In this document: positions 34,051-44,801 of the stretch, one piece after another
How positions within the stretch are numbered: the first letter of the stretch is position 1
Layout of the letters: each line of letters begins with the position of its first letter
Assembly: GCA_016630905.1 (NCBI GenBank)
Contig: WBMQ01000005.1
Location: forward strand, 806,001 to 870,000
Source of the DNA: Capillidium heterosporum
Taxonomy: Eukaryota > Entomophthoromycota > Entomophthoromycetes > Entomophthorales > Capillidiaceae
Length of the DNA: 64,000 bases
Direction of reading: 5' to 3'
Notes under the pieces: model-generated
What the model was told of the DNA's origin: nothing
The model's database searches: none
The model's input: the letters and a program-made list of their open reading frames with translations, nothing else
Program-made: the position numbers and the translations under genes

Positions 34051-34085
34051 GCCAAGTCGTTGATATAAAAAGAAGCTATCTTGGC
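34051..34085 (+). promoter_or_regulatory. Dyad GCCAAG-N23-CTTGGC enclosing an ATATAAA box
   Basis: Inverted hexamers at 34051-34056 and 34080-34085 surround ATATAAA, matching the dyad upstream of paralogue 1. Conservation extends a little beyond it (CTTGGC followed by AAATTTTAC versus AAGTTTTAC). Confidence 0.45.
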
Positions 34086-34221
34086 AAAATTTTACCGGTA
34101 AGATTCAACATGAGCTTAACCAGTATAAATATCAAAGAACTGAAAGCTTCATCATAATTTTTAACATATAAATAAACCTAGGATCTAGCAACAGCTTGTT
34201 AGTATCATAAAAAATTAGTGT

Positions 34222-34971
34222 ATGCATATGAATCATAGTTCCCTCCATCAATTTCAAAAGCCGAGTTTAAAGGCACAGCTACAACAGAACCTGTCTCTAT
34301 CAGAACTAAGTATATGTCAATCAAGCTGTAGTGATAGTACAACATCAACTCAAGACAGTGCTATTAGCCAACAGTTAGCCAATTGCAGAAGGGTAACTTT
34401 CAAGTTGGATAGTAAACTCTGGTCCACCTTCAGTTTCGAAAAGGTCATCAATTCTAGTATCAGTACTAGGTGCTGTATAATCCGACCATTGACCCTAGCT
34501 GATTATAATAAGGAATCAGGTTTGATTTTAAGTTTTGGCAGTAGCTCAGCCATTCTAGCAGATACTAACAAACTACCGATAATAACTGTCCAACCCAGGA
34601 CACTCTATCAGCTATTTGGAAATTATAAAGTAAATTTAATCAATACCAATACCAACAACAACCTATACAAAGTCAAGTTTCATATCCCCACTAATATTCT
34701 GAAGTTGAAGAATCAAAGTCTGAAGGAGAAGTTTGTGCTAAGGGTTAAGGTAGTTAACATCAAAGAAGGTGAGGTCTATAGATTTCGATGGATCTACAAC
34801 GAGAACTCAGATCATTGGTTGCTGAAGACGCCATTACACGAAGATCTAATACTGGCCAAGTTTTACGTCGAAAAGTTCAAAGTCAATACAAGGTTGGAGT
34901 TCTATACCAAGCTGAGCTTAGATTTACAGAGGATACTGTTGACTATAATCGGATTCGTTGTTTATAATTGA
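34222..34971 (+). CDS. Family 'LSELS' paralogue 2, possible tubby-like C-terminal fold
   Basis: An intronless gene of 249 residues on the same strand as paralogue 1, closely matching it. It has the shared box LSLSELSICQSSCSD, RRVTFKLD, SISTRCCIIRP, LILSFGSSSAIL, LYQLFGNYKV, YKVKFHIPT, FRWIYNENSDHWLLKTPLHE, LILAKFYVEKFKVNTRLEFY and the terminal LLTIIGFVVYN. The last 60 residues are almost identical to paralogue 1, while the Ser/Thr-rich N-terminal linker varies in length. That pattern suggests selection on the C-terminal domain. Of the two possible ATGs (34222 and 34228) either could start the protein. Function is unknown. Confidence 0.72.
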   Translation: MHMNHSSLHQFQKPSLKAQLQQNLSLSELSICQSSCSDSTTSTQDSAISQQLANCRRVTFKLDSKLWSTFSFEKVINSSISTRCCIIRPLTLADYNKESGLILSFGSSSAILADTNKLPIITVQPRTLYQLFGNYKVNLINTNTNNNLYKVKFHIPTNILKLKNQSLKEKFVLRVKVVNIKEGEVYRFRWIYNENSDHWLLKTPLHEDLILAKFYVEKFKVNTRLEFYTKLSLDLQRILLTIIGFVVYN

Positions 34972-36780
34972 AATAAATCCTTGATTCATTTTTTTCATAA
35001 CTATGTACTTTTAATATGTGGTAGGAGTTATATTTTCGTAGATATAAGCCATATAGATGATTGAGATAAGTTGATAGGAATATTGAATTTGATAGCCTAC
35101 CTATTATATTATCAAACTGAAGTAGAGGTAGCATGCAGGTAGCTACGTATCAACATAGATTTTCCATATTTTAGGCCCAATAGATGTTGACGATGTGATG
35201 GCACCAGGTACCTTTAAAAATGTAATGAACCAACCTACTTTGCGCTTCCAAGCACATTTGGTTAAATTTAAATCGCCTACCTTATAAAGTTTAGAACCGA
35301 TGAAATCTCAACACTTTCTACAAAGGACCTAAACTTCAACTGCTTTCCAATCTTTCTCTCTTTCCTTTGGACCCTCAACCCACCACCAATTTTACAATAT
35401 CTTTTCTACCGATAGAGTTAAAATTCGACACCCCGCTAATATTTTTATTGCAGTTCATCTATACACATCTGTATATTTTTAAAGCTGGTGAAAGTATAGC
35501 ATTATCTACTACCAACAAAGCATGTTTATAGTTTGGCTTTGAGAGTTTAATCTTGTAAGCTGATGATGAACTTGAACCGATCTATAAAAGACTTTTACTC
35601 TCATATATTTATGCCACATTCATTTGAGCATATATGTATAGAAAGTGAAGTATCCAGCTATAAGAAACTGTTGAAAACATTATTTTCGAAAGACATGTAA
35701 TGCTACAACCGGTAAACTTCAAAGTTTGCCGATTTAAATCATCTAGCTTTACCAGCTCTAAATAGTCATTGATGCAAATTTTTAGTTCCAAATTTTCAAC
35801 TAACTTTCAAACTAACCCCTCCTCCAATCACCTACAGCTTATCTATATGTACAGTACCATACCGTTAGTTTTACAAGATCAAGCTTTTGTTCTTTATCCA
35901 AGTGAATGAGCCTATAGATGCCGAGTATTTTCTTTTTTACCAGAATGAGAAAGAGCGTCAAGTTACAAGTTTGTAAGATGAAGGTTTGCCAAGAGTTGAT
36001 TGGAGAATAAACCCAAAATATCATATGTATCGGTGATGCATCAGTTTACTATGTATTTTTGGTTTGAATAAACTTAGTTCTATACAAATCGCCAAGGATT
36101 TGCTAGATGGAGATGTTTGCGTGAAACTTTTATAAGCTTTGGGTAGTGATGTTTGGCAATTGCTTTTGCTGCCAAGTAGAGTTTAATGTGTGTTCAAACC
36201 TTCTCTATATGTATCGGCAACTTACATATTTATTCTAGAGATTAAGTTGTGTATGGTTTTTATATCTAGCTATGTAAAAGTGATATCCATATTAACTTTC
36301 ATATCCATTTGATGCGCTTATTTTAACCTAAATATACGTCACATCAAAGCCTTTAAAGTTCTATAAAAGTTGTGAAAGATGGTGAAAATATTCACTTTTC
36401 AAAGATTTTGATCTTTATCCGGAAACGAGGTGCAGTGGTATATCCGAATGAGAGTACCAGGAAGTTATGGTGAGTATGTCATTTAGATAAACTCTTTAAA
36501 ACTTCTACTTATAATATCAGATGATCAAATCGAAAGTTCTCTGTAAAAGTTATCTCCTATATCCCAGTCATTGGTTCATCATTCTAAAATTTCATATAGT
36601 AGAACATGGTAACCCTTTAGCAAAATTTATTACTATATATATGTCCGAATATAAACTCTTTAATACAGTAATTTAAAAAGCCAACTATTGCAACGCACAT
36701 AACAAATCGATACCATATTTGTCTGATAGTTAAAGGTTAGCTATATATACTTAGATAAGAATCTACTATTCTCTAGAAAT
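34972..36780. other. Spacer
   Basis: AT-rich. Two minus-strand frames of about 60 codons (35609-35791 and 35839-36024) show no family features. GCCAAG copies occur at 35988, 36091 and 36171. Confidence 0.4.
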
Positions 36781-36790
36781 CCTCTCTACC

Positions 36791-37560
36791 ATGTCGCTAT
36801 AGCAAAATGGTCATTTACAATTGAAGCATAGAGTAGTTTTCAACCTTTATGACGAGGCCAATTATAAAATTATTACCAATCTGCCGTAGATTATAAAAAA
36901 GAATGTATTTTATATTTGGCCTAAAGTTCGGATGGATTTGTAAACTATGTTGTATGGGATGTCATATTTGTCAATGTACAGTAGCGTATCGAAACCCTTA
37001 TCCTATATAAATATTTTTCGATCGTGTTCAACACGAGTTATTTGTAGCTCAAAAGCTATTAATAAAGAATCGTAAAAATTTTCAGCCTAGAACCAATATA
37101 AATTGAGATATTTACTTATTGGGATAGTATCGGGCAACGTAGAACAGCTTGTGCTTACCTTCTACCGCTTCCCCTTCAAGTAATGATTTTGAGAAAAGGC
37201 TCTTCACAACCCTTTATTGAACTAAGAAACTTCTACAGCCAAAAACTTGATAATCACTTTCACTTCACTTTCCAATGTAGGTAATCGTAGAATTCAGGAG
37301 ATCGGTGAAATGGATTTCATACCAACAGGGCCAAAAGGAATACTTTACCCTCCCTAGACTTTAGGAACAAGTCCAGATTTGGTGGCTGGTAGGTTTTAAA
37401 GTGCTGATAGAGACCTTTGGGTTCAAAAGTGGCAAGCCCTAAGGATAGGGCCTACCTGTAAGGAAGAAGCTCTTGCCAAGGGCTCCAAGGCTAAGGGAAG
37501 GAAATTCTGAAAACTAAGGTTCCAAATCTAAACCTCCAAAGCTTCATAGCCATAAAGGCA
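36791..37560 (+). pseudogene. Possible coding relics
   Basis: A short ATG frame broken by one stop reads QNGHLQLKHRVVFNLYDEAN, near 36791-36890. A less AT-rich block at about 37140-37560 contains DRDLWVQKWQALRIGPTC and EEALAKGSKAKGRKF among stops. These look like remains of one or two genes of unknown type. Confidence 0.25.
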
Positions 37561-38165
37561 GCCAATTATATGCATTAAAACTGAATACTACGGTTTGATA
37601 AAGGCTTTAACTGGAATATTTAACGTCCGCAATTATAAACTATCGAGGAATTTGATAGAGACTTTATTTTTAACAATCCAAAGGCGAAAAAGGAAATAAA
37701 CCTTGGCAAACATTGATCAATAACTTGTGCGCTCATTCTCACTCTTGTGTGGGAGGTTGATCAAAGGTGATATAAATAGTGGGAACCTTTACGTTATTTC
37801 ACCTTTACTTTTTTATAAAACACATTTCAACTGGGTTGAGACTATTTACCTTATAAAAAATCGAAAGATATTTCTTGTTGAGCTGAAAAATAACGACAAC
37901 TCCTCCTATCGAACCATATATATCCTAGTCAAACTTTTATAAAAATCTAGCTGCAACCCCTCCTTAAATTCTAGCTCGCTCCACATTCATCAAGGCTTTT
38001 AAAGTTATTAGAGTGTTTTAACCCAACCTAATTAACTTAAACTTCACTTTACCTTCTATACCAATCTAACTTTCATTGAACATCCAACCGAAAGAAAGAG
38101 ACGGCACGACAATAAAGAGCATAGCATAGCACAGCAAGGCAATTTAGTACGAAACGAACATAGCT
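37561..38165. other. Spacer upstream of paralogue 3
   Basis: AT-rich. One CTTGGC hexamer lies at 37702, but the paired dyad of paralogues 1 and 2 is not present. A possible 71-codon frame at 37727-37942 is not supported by any family feature. Confidence 0.4.
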
Positions 38166-38954
38166 ATGAACCGCAACTCCTTCCACCAACTCAAGAAGCC
38201 TACCTTGCGACTGCAGTTACACCACAAGAACATATCGTTGTCCGAACTCAGCGTCTGCAAATCGGACTACAGCGATCAAACTACTACAACTCAGAGCACC
38301 AGTTCGCAAAGCCAGACCAGCGATATCGCCCAACAGTTAGCCAATACTAGACGCGTAACTTCACGATTGGATGGCAAGCTGTTCGCCGTCTACAACATCG
38401 AAAAGGTGGCCAACTCCAGAGATTGTTCCAGATGCTGTACCATCCAACCTATAACCTCTGCCTCCAATGCTAGTGTCGAATCAGGTCTAATACTGAGTTT
38501 CGGCGACAGCTCGGCCTGCCTAGTCAACCTAAACAAACTACCTATAGTCACGATACAGCCTAAACTTCTCCACCAGGTCTTGGGTAAGTACAAGGTGGAC
38601 TTGTTTACCAACTCTAGTGACACCAACACCAACCTAGCTAACTTGAACTACAAAGTCTGCTTCCACATCCCTACTAGGATAACCGAATTCAAGTCCAAAA
38701 GCTTGAAGGACAAGTTCATCTCCAAGATAAAGATCTTTAACTCCAACGACAACTTAATGTACAAGTACCATTGGATCTATGACGAGAACCTGGACTGCTG
38801 GTTGCTGAAGACTCCTTTACACAAAAACTTGGTATTGGCCAAATTCTTTACCGAGAAGTTCAAGGTCAACACCAGGCTGGAGTTCTACATCAAGTTGGAT
38901 TTGGAGATCCAGTACATCTTACTAACGGTTATCGGATTCATAGTTTATAATTAA
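38166..38954 (+). CDS. Family 'LSELS' paralogue 3, possible tubby-like C-terminal fold
   Basis: An intronless gene of 262 residues, related to the genes at 32225 and 34222. It keeps ISLSELSVCKSDYSD, RCCTIQP, LILSFGDSSACL, YKVCFHIPTR, YHWIYDENLDCWLLKTPLHK, LVLAKFFTEKFKVNTRLEFY and the end LLTVIGFIVYN. The Ser/Thr linker is longest here. Third codon positions are richer in C and G than in paralogues 1 and 2, and it lacks their upstream dyad, so it may be expressed differently. It converges on the NAD(P)HX epimerase gene with only 42 nt between stop codons, so the 3' untranslated regions probably overlap. Confidence 0.72.
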   Translation: MNRNSFHQLKKPTLRLQLHHKNISLSELSVCKSDYSDQTTTTQSTSSQSQTSDIAQQLANTRRVTSRLDGKLFAVYNIEKVANSRDCSRCCTIQPITSASNASVESGLILSFGDSSACLVNLNKLPIVTIQPKLLHQVLGKYKVDLFTNSSDTNTNLANLNYKVCFHIPTRITEFKSKSLKDKFISKIKIFNSNDNLMYKYHWIYDENLDCWLLKTPLHKNLVLAKFFTEKFKVNTRLEFYIKLDLEIQYILLTVIGFIVYN

Positions 38955-38996
38955 TAAAGGGAAGCGAAGTAGGAAAACAGATATTTATTTCAATTT

Positions 38997-40116
38997 TTAG
39001 AGCTGGACGTACTGATCGCTTGAAGGGAAGGGAAAGAGTTCGATATTGAACTGGAGGGCTACCTTACTACATGTACAAATAAAAAGACCATTATCATTAG
39101 TATTTTTTTTAACTTTCATATACTTACGGAGGTACGAACCTACCACCTAAATAGTGGAACTTTCCTTTAAAGTATTTGGAGCAGGGTTTGGGAGCGGTCA
39201 ACGAAATCAAGGTATCGGGCATGAATTGGTCTTGGGGTTCTAGTAAAGGGTATCAGTATGTGCTGCTAATAAAGGTAAAATACCAGAGTCGACTGGCCAA
39301 CCGGAAGGTACGTCGACTATATAAAGGGTATTAGAGCTACAAAAAGCAGTAGAAGTTACTAGAGACTATAGGTTCGACGATGGTCTTATATTTCTAAATA
39401 TTCATTCAAGTTCAATTTATATTTTTCAAATCGTAAATTTACTTCAACAAGCTCCAGATAGGGTTCCCGAACTTTGCCGCTGAAACTAAATCCTACTTTA
39501 TATAAGTATCTAATGTCAACAGGTAAGTTTAAAAAAGTACCGAACAAGGCATCGATATAAAGTTGATAGTTCAAGGTAGGTAGCTGGGTATGCACCTTCA
39601 AGTCGAACTCTTGAAGTTGCTTTACCAAACTCTTTGTTAAGCATTAAAACTAAAGTTAGATAAACTTAAAAAAGTGAAGGCTACGTTGTAAATAGGTACA
39701 TCTTTGTGGATAGGATAGTACACCTCCACTTGGTAGTTGAACAAGCTTAAATGTCGGGCTATTACTAAACCTAACATTTCAAAAAAGAAAATATTATAAG
39801 TATTTTCTTTCGTTTACAGAATTAAAAAGATACCATCACCACCGTTGTTACCAGGCCCACAGCACACTAAAACCTTGTTGTACAAAGGAGTTGGGTATAC
39901 CTTTTGGATAATCTGAGAAGATGCTAAACCAGCTTTGTGGGAGAGTTAATAAAGTATACATTTCAAATTTACCTAGTTCCATCAAGGTGTCAATAGAGTA
40001 GTTGGAACCAGTCGGAGACATGAGGTAACTATCCAACTGTTGAGCCAAGGTTTGAGTAAGGATCTAGTTGATGCTATTAGATTGATACTACTATTTAAAA
40101 ATACTTTGCTTTTCAT
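38997..40116 (-). CDS. NNR1: NAD(P)H-hydrate epimerase (NAXE/NNR1, YjeF N-terminal family)
   Basis: Nine exons on the minus strand: 40116-40105, 40063-39973, 39932-39834, 39770-39685, 39631-39541, 39492-39443, 39365-39284, 39239-39128 and 39066-38997. All phases match, giving 230 residues. It epimerises damaged R-NAD(P)HX so that the S-form can be repaired by the partner dehydratase. Visible features, several formed across splices, are [50 protein letters not shown] (the Rossmann glycine motif), [43 protein letters not shown] and [10 protein letters not shown]. No targeting peptide is obvious. The first exon is only 12 nt (MKSK). The 77-nt sixth intron is the least certain junction. Confidence 0.9.
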
Positions 40117-41106
40117 GTAAAGTAGTTTTAGTTATTGGTGTTGTAAGTTTCTTTTAGGTAGGTTTGAAGTAAATTCAAGTTTTCGAGCTTGGTTTGTAGT
40201 TGAGCGAATTTATGTGACGTAAAGTTTTAGGCTGGATTTGATTGCCAAAAGCTAAATAAACAAATCGATATAGCTGACCTATACCTTCATGAGACCTTAT
40301 CTGTTGGGTTTTTGTCAATTCAGAAAAGTGTAGGTTTGTATATCAGCCACATCTATGCTTATAGTACCTGTATGTTGGATGATAATTATATTTTTACATC
40401 AGGAACTTTATATCAGATTTGCCATTCACTTATAATGGATAAGTATGTTTGTAAAAGCGTACTTATCTTGGAAGGAAGTTTAGTTTGTTGCTCTTTGTTA
40501 AATATTTAAGATATCCAAGCAACTCTTTGTAAACAAATAGTAAAACTACATAATCTTTAACCTTTCTATTATTCTGCAGATACTTTACATTCAAGTACAG
40601 TGGCCTTTTATTAAATAGATGCATATTTCCAATGTAAAATTATCTGTCAATTTCAACTGGCTGCACTTGTTGAAGTTGGCTAGAATTTAGTGCTAGTAGT
40701 ATACCTTGGATTACCAATCACGTTCCTAGTCCAGACAAGGTGGATGCTAGAGACGGTCCAAATGTAAAATACACGGGCTCTCAATGGTAAAACTTAAACA
40801 ATGTAAACGCATATAAGCAAATGTAGCCAAGTCGGACATATACTAGCATAAATAACTTTATATTATTATAGGTTAAACAGTATATATTACAAATGTTAAA
40901 GCAGCCTATATGGGAAATATCAAGAATTATTGAAATATACATTTATAATATAAAGCAAAATTAAAAGTAAGATGGTCTTTTCTGAAGAAATGTAATTCAA
41001 TAAATTATATAAAGATTGGTCAAAACACAAAGTTTAAAATTGGATGTATTGAGCTATCCGATTCCAAAGTAAAATGCAATGACTCTCAAGTACCTACTTT
41101 ACGTTA
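40117..41106. other. Spacer upstream of the epimerase gene
   Basis: AT-rich. Frames such as 40312-40509 show no family features. Confidence 0.45.
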
Positions 41107-41809
41107 TTAGCCCAAAACAATTGAATAGAGGGAATCGGAATCCATAGATTGAGCAACCCAAAGGATGATAGAACTAATAAAATCACAAATTTGAATTTAG
41201 AACTGACTGAAGCTAACGAAGGTTACCTAAACAAGATTCCAAACGACTGTACGATGAGGGAAGTTCCAACATAGGAAACTGGAGAGGATGTAAAGTAATA
41301 CTTGAAACAAGCAATAGACTGCCATTTGTTAAAAAATAATGCTACACAAAACTTACAATAGCTCCAAACATAGCCCCAGCGTTACAGGTGATACCAAAGA
41401 ACATGAGGAGTCGAGCTTTCCAAGCCAAACTGGAGCCGGAGTAGGTAAATGGATCCCCACGTAAAACAGTTGGGTCTAAAGAATTGACGCTTTATCATAA
41501 AGTTAATTTAAAATTAAATGGTGACAGTACATGGTCATTCCAAAAGTTGAGATGGCACCAATCACGTAATCTTCAAACCGAGGTGGAGTAGGGTTGTTGA
41601 CATAGTAGTGGCTGAATATAATAGCATCTATGAAGACCCACCAAGCTAAAGCAAACTTTATAAAAGAAATGAATTTAAATAACAAAGAAAATAGTTACGA
41701 TGACGCCGGATAGGTAAACTAGGTTGTCTCGCTTACTTTGACCGAATAATTTAAAAGGTAGATTGGGTAATGAAAACCGGAATGGCGATCTTGATTCGTT
41801 GAAGTCCAT
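41107..41809 (-). CDS. VPS68: Vps68/TMEM50 family membrane protein
   Basis: Five exons on the minus strand: 41809-41699, 41655-41531, 41489-41357, 41318-41227 and 41173-41107, with introns of 43, 41, 38 and 53 nt. All are phase-consistent and give 175 residues, close to the yeast length. The protein reads FALAWWVFIDAIIFS in helix 1, STFGMTIVNSLDPTVLRGDP across the second splice, SGSSLAWKARLLMFFGITCN in helix 3 and SSIILWVAQSMDSDSLYS at the end. WW.F.DA and the LRGDP..YSG..AW motif are what I recognise as Vps68/TMEM50. In yeast the family acts in late endosome to vacuole sorting. Four membrane helices are visible. No frame defect was found. Confidence 0.85.
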
Positions 41810-42221
41810 GTCTTGCTCTAAAAGATGTAAAGACTGGATATTCTGGCTGTTTACTTATAAATCAGAAGCTTGGGATTAATTGGTGGTTTGGAATTTGTGA
41901 CTAACTGGATTTGTTGGAAAATCCGTTAATGATGGCATATAATAGCCAATAATAGACAGGTATACATACATTAGTTGGTATGTAATGTTGGATCAATAGT
42001 CATATCTGAAATTTTGCAATTTGTAACTTTGCAGTCCTCAGGTTCAATGATACCAGAGAACGATTTAAGAGTAAGGCTATACTGAGTAGAGAAATGAGTC
42101 TAATTAAATAATTTACGACACAAATAACAATAAATGAATCAATCAACAGCTGAATAGGTCAACACATTTAACAGCATTTATATTTGTTTTACGTCAATGT
42201 CAAGATATATTTCTTTTCCAA
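41810..42221. other. Shared spacer between divergent units
   Basis: AT-rich. Should hold the Vps68 promoter. Confidence 0.45.
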
Positions 42222-44311
42222 AATGAAGTTTAACTCATCCACCTTATGGGATCTAAAGGCTAAACGGGATAAGTATAAACAAACAAATCAACTTCAAAAG
42301 GCCAGCCCTACCCAAAATCAATTGAAGAGAATCTGGTATATCCATCCTAAGTCTATTGATAGCAAGAAAACCAACATTTTTAAAAGCAAGTCTCTAAAAG
42401 CCTAATAGCCAATTCTGAAAGCTCTAATGAAAATAAGTCTAGCTTCTAAGCTACTAAAGTAAATCAACTTATTCAACCTCCTTGGGTCCAAGCTACTCAA
42501 TGGTAAGAAATTTATATATAAATTATTTTTTAATTTTATACAAAAGGTTAAGTACACCTGTTGAAAGGAATGCAAAATCCGAAAATTCTAAAGTTAGAGG
42601 GTAGCTGATTCAACCCCCTTAGATCTAATCTACTCCAGTTCCTAAAAAGAGGAAGAGAGGTCGTAAACCCAAGGTAATTTTAGGTACGAGAACAAGTATT
42701 TACTTTTTTACTTAGACTTTAAACAAGGAACCCTAGCGTTCCTATTGAAAATTCGACCAACTCTAGCGATATTGAAGTCACACATACAGCTATCCTAATT
42801 TTTCTGGCCCAACCTATCACAACTGGCGGAAAAAGGAGAGGATAGTTATATATCCAACAAAATTGGAGGTAAAAAACTAATATTCAGATAGTTATCTAAT
42901 ATTCGTATAGATGAATCTGACTATCTTCAAAGGGTGGGCCAATTTACAACAAACTGAGATCATAAACCTATCTATCTTACCTTCCTAGGTTCAATTTACT
43001 CTATTTACCATAAATTTAGGCCGATCCCACAATATACTGAAAAGTAAAAAGCCCACCGCACTTAAACAACTCTACTAAAAGTATATGGCTAATTCGAACA
43101 TCCTTGGTGGAAGTTAGGCCAGCGTTAACCCTGTTCAAAATCAAGATCGAAATACCTTACCTTCTTGGATGGAATTTGCACTAGTTGCCAATCAAAACAA
43201 GCAGCATTATCCTCGTGAAGCTACTGTCGATAAGCTAAGCAGTACTTTCAAATCCTTATACGTTACTTTTCTAGTCGGGCCTCTGACATTAAACGAAAGT
43301 AAAACTACCTCGAAATCTAACCGATGTCTATAAAAGCAAAAACCTTGGAAAGCTCACTATTGACCATCAGATCATTAAATTGTTGACAAACTACCTCACT
43401 TTCACCTGACCAATCTGTATCTGTTACTGAAAACGAATACCAGATCGATTCTTCCAGCGATATTATCGGTAAGCAAAATTGAGTTCCTAAGTCCTTAATT
43501 ACTATATTTAGTTCATTCTATTTTTCCTTTTGAACGCCCAACCGACTCCAACTCCAACCTATTGAGCTTACTCCCAGCCACCTTTAAACTGATGACGGAA
43601 AAGCAACTTATATCAACACCAACTATATCTTCAACACAATTAATACTGGTTACTGAGAATGTGCATCAAATTTCCTCTCCTGTGAATATGGATGCTAATC
43701 AAAATCCAATACTTTCAAGTATTTACCTATTATTTCTAGTTCATCCTATCACCCCAATTAAACATCCCATCGATAGTAGTTTTAACCAATAGGAAATGTT
43801 ACCAACCGACGTTGGGCTAAGGACAGATGGTCAATCTACTTCAACTTTAACTGAATCTTTCCCAGCTCAACCTGTATTTTTACTAAGAACGTATACCAAA
43901 CCGCTACTCCCAGAACTATAGATCATAAACAAATTCCAGACTTTTAATTTTCAATTTTTATTTCCAGAGCATACTGCCGTTCTGGTTGAATATCCAATTC
44001 ATGTCAACGTTAGCCAGCAGAAAATATTATCTACTAATATTGGACTAACGATAGATAATTTACCTACAGTGACCTTCGAAACGATGCGCAAGTAAATGTC
44101 TTTAAACTGGACTCGAACTTGAAAAAAGTTCTAACTCCTTGGTGGATCAATTTCAACAGCTGAAAGAGCAAAATACCAAGTTTACTTTTATCATAAATAT
44201 CCTCTTCAACATCGTTTTGGAACTCAAGGAAAAGCGAAAGAAGGATAAAGAGAAGCTGGCTAAGGTGCTAGCCGATATCGACTCGGATATTTTAAAAGAG
44301 TTAAATAAATA
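42222..44311 (+). pseudogene. Broken gene for an AT-hook, coiled-coil protein
   Basis: From an ATG at 42222 the frame runs about 60 codons (STLWDLKAKRDKYKQTNQLQ) and then hits stops. Further pieces follow in different frames. PVPKKRKRGRKPK near 42635-42675 is an AT-hook-like basic motif. SWMEFALVANQNKQHYPREA lies near 43170, with long Ser/Thr/Pro-rich stretches at about 43560-43900. The final stretch, about 44115-44311, is an open charged coiled-coil (LVDQFQQLKEQN, then LKEKRKKDKEKLAKVLADID). Some gtaag/ag pairs can be seen, but I found no model that avoids all stops. The parts suggest a former nuclear DNA-binding protein. A live gene with many errors or unusual splicing is the alternative. 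Confidence 0.45.
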
Positions 44312-44801
44312 ACTATACATGTACAGTTTAATTTTTCTTTATAAGTAAGTGTTTTTTGTTGACGGTTTTACTTTGGATTTTCCAGCTTGGCTTATTGGAA
44401 ATTGATCCTTCCTAACATTGTACAGCTTTTCCACTTGCTATTGCCTTTGAAACCTCTTTGTATACATCAAGAATTCAAGGAAAATCCTTTATGGCTCTAT
44501 CAAAAAAGCACATAGAAAATGGATCTAGCAAGAAAGCTGAGTAGTACGGAGCTCCAAAATGGAATTAAATATATAGTATAAAGAATCAACGCTCGAAATG
44601 GAAAACAAATATCTTAAATATATACAAACTCAACCCTTAGTCAAAGATATAAAGAGTACAGGAAACGCAGCTTTAAAAGACAAAAAATAAATTACAGGTT
44701 TAATGGATACGGATATACCCAAAACTTTTAACATAGAGCATTAAGGAGGATGGCCAACTGGATTACAAATTCCAATTCCGACTAAAAGAGTATAAATCAA
44801 A
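44312..44801. other. Spacer between convergent units
   Basis: No supported gene. Confidence 0.45.

Noticed and set aside
42222-44311. A DNA transposon with AT-hook protein
   Set aside because: No terminal inverted repeats, target duplications or transposase motifs were seen around the region.
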